Positions 15,886 through 22,661 of a stretch of 24,240 nt of DNA are shown here, piece by piece. Made by a program: the position numbers and the translations under genes. The stretch lies in NCBI GenBank assembly GCA_945622055.1, contig CALZBV010000009.1, forward strand, positions 1-24,240, in the 5' to 3' direction. The notes beneath the pieces are model-generated. The model had not been told where the DNA came from, ran no database searches, and saw nothing but the letters and a program-made list of their open reading frames with translations. Within the stretch, counting starts at the first letter, position 1, and every line of letters begins with the position of its first letter. The stretch is from an uncultured Clostridia bacterium (GTDB taxonomy: Bacteria > Bacillota > Clostridia > Lachnospirales > Lachnospiraceae).

Positions 15886-16167
15886 ACGGGAGCGTGGCAC
15901 GCTCCTGTATATGGTAATCAAGGAGAAAGTCAAGGTAGGGTGTGATGCCCAAAGTGGACTACACTCACAAGCCCTCGGCGTTTGAGAGCGAAATACACCC
16001 ATCGCACAAAACTTCGTTTTATGCTCTGTGTATTTCGCCCTTGCAGGGGGCAAAGGACAGCGTGGCTGTCCTTACAAATGCTGACGCATTTGTGGTTGTG
16101 CCGGATACGGCAATGGGTTCGTAAACGGACACCTAAGTGTCCACTCACGATAGCAAAAACAGCTATC
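15886..16167. other. Tandem hairpin array upstream of the relaxase (candidate oriT / single-strand origin)
   Basis: The 326-bp gene-free gap holds at least six stems: GGAGC/GCTCC (15889-15905); GCGAAATACAC/GTGTATTTCGC (15988-15998 with 16028-16038) with an inner GCA-n-AAAAC/GTTTT-n-TGC; AAGGACAGC/GCTGTCCTT (16053-16061 with 16065-16073); ACAAATGC/GCATTTGT (16074-16081 with 16086-16093); GGACAC/GTGTCC (16127-16132 with 16137-16142); and GATAGC/GCTATC (16149-16154 with 16162-16167). Most are perfect. None is followed by a T-run, so they are not terminators. The position directly before a relaxase gene is typical of oriT; some stems may serve complementary-strand priming. Confidence 0.65.
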
Positions 16168-16189
16168 ATTCTTCAAAGAAAAGGGGGCA

Positions 16190-17719
16190 GTGCCTATTGT
16201 AAGAAATTCATTTATACAGATGTCAAAACTGACAAATCTGAAAGGCAGAATCAGTTATATATCGAGCAAAGCAAGGCAGGAAAATCTGTACGCAGTTTAT
16301 GAAACAACTGACCGCAAATTTTGGATGGAACTTGCCAAGTGCAATCAGGAGGAATTTAAGAAAAGCGGAACGGATGGCAAGTGTATTGAAGCCAGGGAAC
16401 TTATCATTGCTTTGCCGGAAAGTTTCGTGGATTATGAACCGGACAAACTGCTGAAACTTTTTACAGAACACTTTAAGCAGAATTATGGTGTGGAGTGTAT
16501 CGCTGCTTTGCACCATAACAAACGCAAGACCAATTATCATATCCATCTTATCTTTTCGGAGCGGAAACTGCTTGATGAGCCTGTGGAGAAGATTGCCACC
16601 AGAAATATGTTTTACGATGAAAACGGAAAGCATGTACGCACCAAAAAAGAGATACTGGATGAATCCGGACAGCTTCGGAGTGGCTGTAAAATCATTCCCA
16701 AGGGCGAAGTGTATGAGCGAAATATTTTTACCATCAAGGATAGCCGGTTTAAGAGCGACAGCTTCCTTGATGAAGTGAAACGCTCCTATACTGACCTTAT
16801 CAATATTTATGTAAAAAATGACAAGCAAAAGCTCAAAGTTTTTGACAGAAATGGTGTGTATCTGCCTACGAAAAAGGTTGGAAAGAATAATCCGAAAGCG
16901 GAGCAGATACGCACGGATAATCAGTATCGTACCATGTGGAATCAGACTGTGGATAGGGCGTTAATCAGCGGTGTGCCGGAAGAGCAGATAATGGAAGTGA
17001 AACAGAGCGAAATTGGACAGAATGCAAAGGCTTCCATCAAACAATCAGGGAGAAATCCGGCATTGTTTAAAAGAATCATAATCACTGCTATTTATGCATT
17101 GGAACTTCTGATTAACCGGATTATGAAAAATGCGAAAGCAGAAGTGGACAAGGTTGCGGATACTGTCACGGAAGCAAAGCCGGAACGGAAGGATTATCGG
17201 GAGGTATTTAAGGTAAAAGGTAGTGAAGAACCTACAAAAGTAGCAGTACCGGAAATGCCGGTCAAGTCGGTGCTTGCATCCAAATTTCACAGACTTACAG
17301 ACATTTATCATAAGCTGGAGAAACAGAACGAAGCCATTTATGAGAGGGAGCAACAGCTTGACAGTCTGGAGAAAGAACTTGCAAATGCGAAGGGTATTTT
17401 CAAAGGAAAGCAGCGTAAAGAGTTGCAGGAACAGATAGAGCAGTTACAGACGCAGATAGAGAATATGAAGCGGTATCTGCCAAGTATTGTGCAGGGTTAT
17501 GGCTATAAGAATGTGAAAGAGTTTCTGACCGAATACAAGGCTTCCAAAGCAGAGTATAACGATTATAAGTCTGCAGTTGCAAAGTGGGAACAGCAGACCG
17601 GAAATAAGGTGGATGATAGCTTTAGGGCAAAGCTACAACAGATGCAAAAGCGAGCAAAAGAAGAGGAACAGCACAGAAGCAATTCACATCAAAAGAAGAG
17701 TGATAGAGGAGCAAGGTAA
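16190..17719 (+). CDS. MobA/MobL-family relaxase
   Basis: The 509-residue relaxase nicks the transfer origin and stays covalently bound to the transferred strand. The N-terminal relaxase domain (about 1-220) has candidate Tyr nucleophiles near the start (Y23, Y34 or Y37). Motif III is ALHHNKRKTNYHIHLIFSER with metal-binding H108/H109, H117 and H119. Residues about 365-430 form a coiled coil (KLEKQNEAIYEREQQLDSLEKEL), and the tail is basic. The start is a GTG at 16190, taken because the sequence from there (MPIVRNSFIQ) matches family N-termini; the G-rich AAAGGGGG lies very close, so initiation may be weak. Next in-frame ATG is 16220. It is preceded by the hairpin array and followed by cargo. 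Confidence 0.93.
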   Translation: MPIVRNSFIQMSKLTNLKGRISYISSKARQENLYAVYETTDRKFWMELAKCNQEEFKKSGTDGKCIEARELIIALPESFVDYEPDKLLKLFTEHFKQNYGVECIAALHHNKRKTNYHIHLIFSERKLLDEPVEKIATRNMFYDENGKHVRTKKEILDESGQLRSGCKIIPKGEVYERNIFTIKDSRFKSDSFLDEVKRSYTDLINIYVKNDKQKLKVFDRNGVYLPTKKVGKNNPKAEQIRTDNQYRTMWNQTVDRALISGVPEEQIMEVKQSEIGQNAKASIKQSGRNPALFKRIIITAIYALELLINRIMKNAKAEVDKVADTVTEAKPERKDYREVFKVKGSEEPTKVAVPEMPVKSVLASKFHRLTDIYHKLEKQNEAIYEREQQLDSLEKELANAKGIFKGKQRKELQEQIEQLQTQIENMKRYLPSIVQGYGYKNVKEFLTEYKASKAEYNDYKSAVAKWEQQTGNKVDDSFRAKLQQMQKRAKEEEQHRSNSHQKKSDRGAR

Positions 17720-17779
17720 TTGCAGAAAGTGGATTAGGAAACTGCTCCGCTTTTGTATTGATTACAAGTTATTATTCGG

Positions 17780-17808
17780 TGGAAAAATTGTATATATCAT
17801 GATATAAT
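17780..17808 (+). promoter_or_regulatory. Extended -10 promoter of the Nudix gene
   Basis: TGGAAA (17780-17785) and TATAAT (17803-17808) are 17 bp apart, with TGA directly before the -10 (TGnTATAAT), which compensates for the weak -35. It lies about 50 bp before the start codon, so the cargo has its own transcription. Confidence 0.7.
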
Positions 17809-17856
17809 TGGTGTGTTCGACAAGAATGCAAACTTGAATTGTGGAGGTAATGAAGT

Positions 17857-18345
17857 ATGCATTTTACATATTGTCCATATTGCGGTACAAAGCTTATTAG
17901 CAAAGAAATTGGTGATGAAGGAATGATTCCTTATTGTGAAAAATGTAGTATTCCTTTATGGGATATGTTTACCACCAGTATAATTACAGCTGTTGTAAAT
18001 GAATATGACGAGGTTGCATTGTTGCGTCAAAGTTATGTTTCAACAACAAAGTATGTGTGTGTTGCCGGAATTATGAAAATAGGAGAATCAGCAGAAGAAA
18101 CGGTGATTCGTGAAGTTAAAGAAGAAATTGGTCAAGATGTTGAGTCATTGGAGTTTATTAGCAGCTATCCATATGATAAAAAAGAAATGTTGATGTTAGG
18201 ATATAAGGCAACTGTAAAAAAACAGGATTTTAAATTATCCGGAGAAGTAGATTCTGTTGAATGGGTCAAGTATGATAGCGCATTGTCATTGTTAAGAGAG
18301 GGAAGCATTGCTTGGCAGCTTGTTAAGACAGTAATTGAGCAATAG
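17857..18345 (+). CDS. Zinc-ribbon Nudix hydrolase, NADH pyrophosphatase-like
   Basis: The 162-residue protein has an N-terminal zinc ribbon with C6/C9 (CPYCG) and C27/C30 (CEKC). A Nudix domain follows with the full box G71-x5-E77-x7-R85-E86-x2-E89-E90-x-G92. This order resembles the C-terminal two-thirds of NudC-type NAD(H) diphosphatases, which hydrolyse nucleoside diphosphates linked to another moiety; the NudC N-terminal domain is absent. GGAGG (17843-17847) lies 9 bp upstream of the ATG. The gene is AT-rich compared with the mobilization genes and sits at the right end of IME 1, so it is cargo acquired separately. The substrate is unknown; NAD-related or modified nucleotide turnover is possible. 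Confidence 0.87.
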   Translation: MHFTYCPYCGTKLISKEIGDEGMIPYCEKCSIPLWDMFTTSIITAVVNEYDEVALLRQSYVSTTKYVCVAGIMKIGESAEETVIREVKEEIGQDVESLEFISSYPYDKKEMLMLGYKATVKKQDFKLSGEVDSVEWVKYDSALSLLREGSIAWQLVKTVIEQ

Positions 18346-18458
18346 CATTCAAAAGTGAAAATTGCATAGATGTTGATGGGTGAGAAAAACGAAGATATTG
18401 GGAAGTTAGAGAAATACAAGCGTAAATTTGAAATTTGTCGTTAGGAGGAGAATATTAT

Positions 18459-19004
18459 ATGTCAAAGGGAATCATGATTATTGGTCCATCTGGAAGCGGA
18501 AAAACATCATTAGGAAAAATGGTGGCTGATAAATTGGGATATCCTTATTTTGATGTAGATGATTACATTTGGAGAAGAGATACCGAAGAACCGTACACTG
18601 TAATGTACAGTCGTGAAGAGAAGATAAATAGATTAAGCAAAGATATATTACCTTATGAACACTTTGTAATGGCAGGCTCAATGAGTTCTTTCCATTATGC
18701 ATTTGATGACAAGTTCGATATGATGGTTTTTCTCTATGCTGAGCCTGCTGTGCGTATACAGAGAGTGCATGAACGTGCAGTTGAACGCTTTGGTGAAAGA
18801 GTCCTTGAGGGTGGAGACTTGTATGAGAGTCATTTGCGTTTTTTAGATGACAATCGACGGTACGAAAAAAATGGTTCTCCGAATCTTAACGAGCAGAGAG
18901 AATGGTTGAACAATATGTCTTGTATGAAAATTGAATTGGACGGTAAAGACGATCTTGAAAGCAATAGCAATATTATTGTTGAGAGATGGAATCAATTAAT
19001 CTGA
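18459..19004 (+). CDS. P-loop nucleoside/adenylate-kinase-like ATPase
   Basis: The 181-residue protein begins MSKGIMIIGPSGSGKTSLGK with a perfect Walker A (9-16). A DVDDYIW segment follows in the position of the substrate-binding aspartates of shikimate/adenylate-like kinases, then an Arg-rich lid-like region (RIQRVHERAVERFGERV). No membrane segment is present. TTAGGAGGAG (18441-18450) fixes the ATG at 18459; an in-frame ATG 24 bp earlier lacks a site. It follows the Nudix gene by 113 bp and probably belongs to the same cargo unit. The exact substrate cannot be told; similar proteins are usually annotated only as AAA family ATPase. It is the last gene before attR. Confidence 0.82.
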   Translation: MSKGIMIIGPSGSGKTSLGKMVADKLGYPYFDVDDYIWRRDTEEPYTVMYSREEKINRLSKDILPYEHFVMAGSMSSFHYAFDDKFDMMVFLYAEPAVRIQRVHERAVERFGERVLEGGDLYESHLRFLDDNRRYEKNGSPNLNEQREWLNNMSCMKIELDGKDDLESNSNIIVERWNQLI

Positions 19005-19047
19005 CAAATTTCAGTTCTACGGTGCCTTTATTTTACTGAAATGCCGA

Positions 19048-19075
19048 TTGATTTAATTACCGGTTGTGCTATAAT
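19048..19075 (+). promoter_or_regulatory. Outward-facing promoter at the right end of IME 1
   Basis: TTGATT (19048-19053) and TATAAT (19070-19075) are 16 bp apart, with TGC preceding the -10 (extended -10). Transcription would start at or just inside attR and run out of the element toward the terminator at 19223. Confidence 0.55.
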
Positions 19076-19082
19076 ATCTTCA

Positions 19083-19103
19083 TGGCAACACTTTGGCAAC
19101 AGA
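19083..19103 (+). repeat. attR candidate, right 21-bp direct repeat
   Basis: It is identical to 11772-11792 over 21 bp and differs immediately outside on both sides. It lies 78 bp after the last cargo gene of IME 1 and may double as the left end of IME 2. Confidence 0.75.
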
Positions 19104-19165
19104 AAATCAGTAAGCCAAAATAAAATGTGCAAATGAAGTAAAATATCGGCAGATTTTGAATAAAA

Positions 19166-19185
19166 CTTAAACAAAATAGTTTAAG
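19166..19185. promoter_or_regulatory. IME 1-type operator palindrome right of attR
   Basis: CTTAAACA-AAAT-AGTTTAAG is almost a perfect copy of the IME 1 palindrome, but lies 62 bp outside the right repeat. A matching copy lies just outside the left repeat (11749-11768). No promoter overlaps it that I can see. Confidence 0.55.
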
Positions 19186-19222
19186 ATAAAGCGACGACTT
19201 GCCGAGTTTGAGTAATGTACAT

Positions 19223-19267
19223 GAGCCAAGAAATGCTGAATTTACGGCGTTTCTTGGCTCGTTTTTT
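19223..19267 (+). terminator. Rho-independent terminator right of attR
   Basis: GAGCCAAGAAA (19223-19233) pairs perfectly with TTTCTTGGCTC (19250-19260) over a 16-nt loop and is followed by GTTTTTT. It is oriented for plus-strand transcripts, though no plus-strand gene lies between it and the kinase gene. It faces the end of the minus-strand cargo operon. Confidence 0.88.
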
Positions 19268-19296
19268 GTTGAGTGACAATCAAATGACAATAATTT

Positions 19297-20250
19297 TTAT
19301 GTTATTATTAAGCTTTCATTTGCTTTAAGTTTTGCTAGAGAACTATCGGATAATATATTTTGTTCATTTAATGAAATCGCCAAAGTTATGTATTCGAGTA
19401 GAAAAATGTTGGTATACATTGCGAAGGATTCTTGATTTGCGTATATACTATTTAGTCTTGAAGCAACATTGCCATGAAAATTATTGCATCGAGATGCATA
19501 TAGTATGCTAAATAGCACAAAAGTAATTTTGTCCTCATCTGAAAAATTTATAGTTTGTCGTGTTGACGTAGGATACTTTTCATCTATTTCGGTAGTTCCA
19601 TTTTCGATAAGTTCTCTCAGTTTTAATGAAAAACTGTGGATTATTTTTCTGCTTTTGTCAGAATCATTTATATTTAATAATACCCTATTTCCAATAAGAG
19701 CAGCCGATGTTATGGAATGATATGCATAACCATAGGAATTAGCTATTATTTGAAATATTGTAGGGAATTTCTTTTTAAAAGTCACATAGGAACTACTTAA
19801 ATATTTTTCTGAAAAGCCTGATTGGTCGATAGCGTATCCTTTAAGGATATAAGATGCCACATATCTGTAGGTTTTGTCAGTAATATTCATATAGTATGGC
19901 ATTAAGTATGGGAGATATTTAGTGGCATTGCCATGAATATGAGATATCAGTTCAATTATACCTTTTGTGTCTTGAAGACGTTGTGTTGAAGGGTCGGCTA
20001 ATAAATACTGGTTATAGGAATTGTTTATTGCTTGCCAACAAAACAATGCTGCGAGATCAGGCCTTTCGGGAAGGCAATAATAACAATCCATTAATTGTGT
20101 CACTATTTCATAAGGTGCTGAGTCTGGGTTAATATCCCAATTTGGTTCATATATATATTCGAGGTTTTCTAATATGTTAGTTTTAGCTGGAATGCGTGAA
20201 ATGTGTGTTGTTTTATCGTAGTTTTTAATGAGTTTAAGTGAATTTAACAT
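19297..20250 (-). CDS. Putative HEPN-type protein, last gene of the cargo operon
   Basis: This 317-residue, mostly helical protein is not one I recognise over its full length. Near the C-terminus (residues 254-259) it has RCNNFH followed by GN. This fits the R-x4-H catalytic signature of HEPN ribonucleases and closely resembles the RNxxFHG form, in a helix context (FVLFSILYASRCNNFHGN). HEPN proteins act in toxin-antitoxin, abortive infection and RNA-cutting defence systems. GGGAGA (20257-20262) lies 6 bp before the ATG. The gene is 16 bp after its upstream neighbour. The motif is real; assigning RNase or defence activity is inference. A non-catalytic HEPN-like fold is the main alternative. 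Confidence 0.6.
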   Translation of the reverse strand: MLNSLKLIKNYDKTTHISRIPAKTNILENLEYIYEPNWDINPDSAPYEIVTQLMDCYYCLPERPDLAALFCWQAINNSYNQYLLADPSTQRLQDTKGIIELISHIHGNATKYLPYLMPYYMNITDKTYRYVASYILKGYAIDQSGFSEKYLSSSYVTFKKKFPTIFQIIANSYGYAYHSITSAALIGNRVLLNINDSDKSRKIIHSFSLKLRELIENGTTEIDEKYPTSTRQTINFSDEDKITFVLFSILYASRCNNFHGNVASRLNSIYANQESFAMYTNIFLLEYITLAISLNEQNILSDSSLAKLKANESLIIT

Positions 20251-20266
20251 TATATCTCTCCCATCT

Positions 20267-20818
20267 TTAGTTTATTATCTTGCCATCATAATCTATCTCG
20301 TAGTAATTATCTTCAAAGTCATATAAGCATATGGAGTTGTCCCGTAATTCAAATGGCTTCTTGTTTGTTAATGAAACAAAAATATCTTTTCCAGAAAAGG
20401 ACCACTTTTTGACAAAGTCAAAGTCCAGCATCGTAATTTCGATTTCTCCATAGATGATGTATCCCTTTTTAACTTTATATATTCCATAGTTACAGCCAAA
20501 GCAATCAAACTTAATATGTTTTGTTATAGAGCCGTCAAAGATATTGATTATAGTTATGGTATCATTTTGTAAAACTGTAAGTGTATCATTTTCAAGGACG
20601 GCACAATCGAAATCATATGTATAGAATGAGCCCACAAGTGCAATACTGTATTCTTTTGAAAAAAGGTCTATATGTATAGCTAGCGTTTTTGCAAAGTCAT
20701 TATGCTTATATTGACAAGGATTGTGAATGATATCGTAGTAACGATTGTCGGTTGAATCGACGGTAAAAGTTTCGTCTATGTTAATTTTAATAATGCAGTT
20801 ATTATTTTCTAAAATCAT
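20267..20818 (-). CDS. Beta-rich protein, possible immunity protein
   Basis: The 183-residue product has short alternating beta strands and aromatic-Asp turns. It includes a segment KKWSFSGKDIFVSL (about 138-151) and ends CLYDFEDNYYEIDYDGKIIN. This resembles partial beta-propeller-like proteins that recur next to immunity genes in gut bacteria, as far as I recall. There is no signal peptide or membrane segment. The start at 20818 is chosen because GGAGG (20827-20823) lies upstream, though only 4 bp away; an alternative ATG at 20836 directly abuts the previous stop codon. Its position between a barstar-type and a HEPN-type gene supports an immunity or defence role, but no function is established. 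Confidence 0.6.
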   Translation of the reverse strand: MILENNNCIIKINIDETFTVDSTDNRYYDIIHNPCQYKHNDFAKTLAIHIDLFSKEYSIALVGSFYTYDFDCAVLENDTLTVLQNDTITIINIFDGSITKHIKFDCFGCNYGIYKVKKGYIIYGEIEITMLDFDFVKKWSFSGKDIFVSLTNKKPFELRDNSICLYDFEDNYYEIDYDGKIIN

Positions 20819-20836
20819 AAGTCCTCCGGATAACAT

Positions 20837-21439
20837 TTAAAACGCGTGCTCATCATATAGTTCTAAATATTTGTTGTTGCTTTCGTGGTTCTCTATAATG
20901 GATATAATCTTATTGAAATATTTATCGCCTAATGCTTGTCTGCTTTTCTCAGCATAAATCCAAACAATATGAAGAGGTTCTTCGTATTCGTGAATACCAA
21001 ATCCACCCCAAAGCAAGTCATTAAAAGCATTTAGATTATGACCTATCTTGAAATCAGTTTTATATATCAATTTCTGTTCAATTTGGTCAAAAAAGTCGTT
21101 AAGTGTATGGATATCACGTCCATCAATGAATATCCACTTTTCAGCATTGGCATCAAGGATAGGATTTGTTATTTCAGTTACTGTGAAAGTGCCTATTACT
21201 CTTGCCCCTTCATATATATTCAAACACTTGTTGAGCCATAATGAATTTGCATAATATTTTGGAGAAACAAAAGTGATGGAAGCTTGTATAGATTCGTCCA
21301 ATGAAATTGGATTATCAAAATTAAGGACACAACTTGTCCAATAGTCATCTTTAATTATTGTAGTAGGACGAATACTGGGGAAAATAGGAGTTATTCTGCC
21401 GGTATTTGTTAATATTCCTTTTGCATCTATATTAAGCAT
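20837..21439 (-). CDS. EF-Tu domain III-like barrel fused to a barstar-family domain
   Basis: The protein has 200 residues. About 8-92 resemble the third beta-barrel of EF-Tu: GRITPIFPSIRPTTIIKDDY, then LDESIQASITF, and EGARVIGTFTVTEI, matching the pattern GRTTPF-x-GYRPQ and REGGRTVGAGVVTEI of EF-Tu. Residues about 100-190 match barstar: WIFIDGRDIHTLNDFFDQI, IGHNLNAFNDLLWGG, and PLHIVWIYAEKS, with D141 aligned to an inhibitory aspartate. Barstar proteins bind and block barnase-type ribonucleases, so this is probably an immunity protein against a secreted RNase toxin. AAAGG lies 9 bp upstream of the ATG at 21439. No barnase-like gene is present in the window. Confidence 0.78.
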   Translation of the reverse strand: MLNIDAKGILTNTGRITPIFPSIRPTTIIKDDYWTSCVLNFDNPISLDESIQASITFVSPKYYANSLWLNKCLNIYEGARVIGTFTVTEITNPILDANAEKWIFIDGRDIHTLNDFFDQIEQKLIYKTDFKIGHNLNAFNDLLWGGFGIHEYEEPLHIVWIYAEKSRQALGDKYFNKIISIIENHESNNKYLELYDEHAF

Positions 21440-21453
21440 ATAATTTCGCCTTT

Positions 21454-21908
21454 CTATTTGTTGCACAATCCTTCCATATCGCCATATTTCAATTTTAAAC
21501 CTTCAATATCTTGAATAACACTCAACAAGCAAGATTGATCAGTATCAAATTCAAATTGCAGTATATTGTGTTTGTCTGGACGTTCTTGGAAGGCTCCGGT
21601 TACAATGGCGTGTCCACCACTTGTCATTTCAACTTTAAAGGTCAGGTCACTTTCGTACAATAAATGGTATTCCGCAGAACCAAAAAGGTTAGAATAACAA
21701 GTGTGCAGTTCCTTAGAAAAACGATAAAGAGCACCTGTGGCGGAGTATAATCGGTCATGTTCAATGTGATAACATCCAGAGTCGATAATTAATGTACAAA
21801 TAATATCATAGCCACCTTCAATGCTTGTGTTATTAGGAAATCCAATAACTTCATTGAGTTCAAGACTAATTTTTCTCCATTATATCCATTTAAACAAAAC
21901 AGGTTCAT
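21454..21908 (-). pseudogene. WapI-like immunity gene with a single-base frameshift
   Basis: The frame from 21879 to 21454 is open but lacks a start. Its translation contains GGYDIICTLIIDSG, LYSATGALYRFSKEL, GHAIVTGAFQERP and LQFEFDTDQSCLLSV, which fits WapI-type immunity proteins of polymorphic toxin systems (from memory of the family). A start in another frame, ATG at 21908 with GGAG 9 bp upstream, encodes MNLFCLNGYNGE and reaches an A5 run (minus strand, 21874-21870). Adding one A there joins the two into one 151-residue protein of the expected length. So either the gene is broken, phase-variable, or the base call is wrong. It starts 16 bp after xre2. Confidence 0.65.
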
Positions 21909-21923
21909 AATGCAACACTCCAT

Positions 21924-22565
21924 TTATTCTTTCTTCGGTTTCCTTTTCCTCTTCACATAAGAGAAGTCCGGAAACAAGTCTTTTAACAATTCAGCAGTTT
22001 CTTCTGCATCGTCATCTTCGTCCATATTCTGAACAAGTAGCTGGTCGTCATCATCAAGATTCAACGAAACAGTGTATTCTTTATTTGGGTCTGTTGGGTT
22101 CATTGGGTACTTCACCTCTTTGAGGTAATATTCTGTTTCTGATATTTCATCATCTTCCAGCTTGTCTCGTAAACGTGCCCAATACTCAACCATCTTTCGG
22201 AAGTTATCAAGGTCGTCCTGTGGACGGGGACCAGCACTTGGAAGTCGTTCTTCAAATTTGAAGTATACTTCTCCATCTTTCATAGTAGGTCGTAGTCCAT
22301 ATGCCCATTCAATGTCAAACAGCACATGAAGTGCACTGAATATATTTGCAATATCAGGGTCAGATAATGCATAAAAGCTGACCCCCAGATTGTTTGCAAT
22401 ATTTAATAAAGTCGCTTCATCCGGATATCTGTTTCCAAGTTCATAGTTTCGGATGGTGGATTCGTTTAATCCACATTTATCTGCTAATTCCTTTTGCGTC
22501 ATATCAGATGCAATTCTGAAATTTCGAATCAAATAGCCTACCCGGCTGGTGAATTTTTCGCCCAT
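21924..22565 (-). CDS. XRE-family HTH repressor of IME 2
   Basis: The 213-residue regulator has an N-terminal Cro/CI helix-turn-helix (residues about 7-65: GYLIRNFRIASDMTQKELADKCGLNESTIRNYELG). A C-terminal part carries YGLRPTMKDGEVYFKF, the counterpart of a segment in the IME 1 repressor, then an Asp/Glu-rich stretch and a basic tail. AAGGAG lies 8 bp upstream of the ATG at 22565. It is divergent from excisionase and integrase, with three operator-like palindromes between. Unlike IME 1, it is followed without a terminator by the cargo genes, so the cargo is probably co-transcribed with the repressor and expressed while the element is quiescent. Confidence 0.87.
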   Translation of the reverse strand: MGEKFTSRVGYLIRNFRIASDMTQKELADKCGLNESTIRNYELGNRYPDEATLLNIANNLGVSFYALSDPDIANIFSALHVLFDIEWAYGLRPTMKDGEVYFKFEERLPSAGPRPQDDLDNFRKMVEYWARLRDKLEDDEISETEYYLKEVKYPMNPTDPNKEYTVSLNLDDDDQLLVQNMDEDDDAEETAELLKDLFPDFSYVKRKRKPKKE

Positions 22566-22661
22566 CTTAACTGCTCCTTATTCGTGGAATGAGTGTTGTA
22601 GCATGCACGGGGACACGAGGTACAAATCATGCATCGTACATTAATACTAAATACGTTTTCT

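Larger units (their letters stand above)
11772..19103 (+). mobile_element. IME 1, integrative and mobilizable element downstream of guaA
   Basis: This 7.3-kb element is bounded by identical 21-bp direct repeats (11772-11792 and 19083-19103). It has a complete set of IME functions: XRE regulator, excisionase-like protein, tyrosine integrase, MobC-like protein, RepA-like ATPase, candidate origins, and MobA/MobL relaxase, then two AT-rich cargo genes. There is no type IV secretion machinery, so transfer would depend on a helper conjugative element. That the repeats are attL and attR is inferred from position and identity; an unoccupied site would confirm it. Confidence 0.78.

Noticed and set aside
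15889..15905. Terminator after the small IME protein gene
   Set aside because: The stem has no following T-run on either strand; it is better grouped with the hairpin array before the relaxase.
15547..16053. Minus-strand open frame of 168 codons over the iteron and hairpin region
   Set aside because: It crosses the small conserved gene and the palindromic array antisense, with no family resemblance or binding site.
19008..19042. Terminator after the kinase gene (ATTTCAGT/ACTGAAAT)
   Set aside because: The loop is about 19 nt and no T-run follows, so termination is unlikely; the strong terminator is at 19223-19267.
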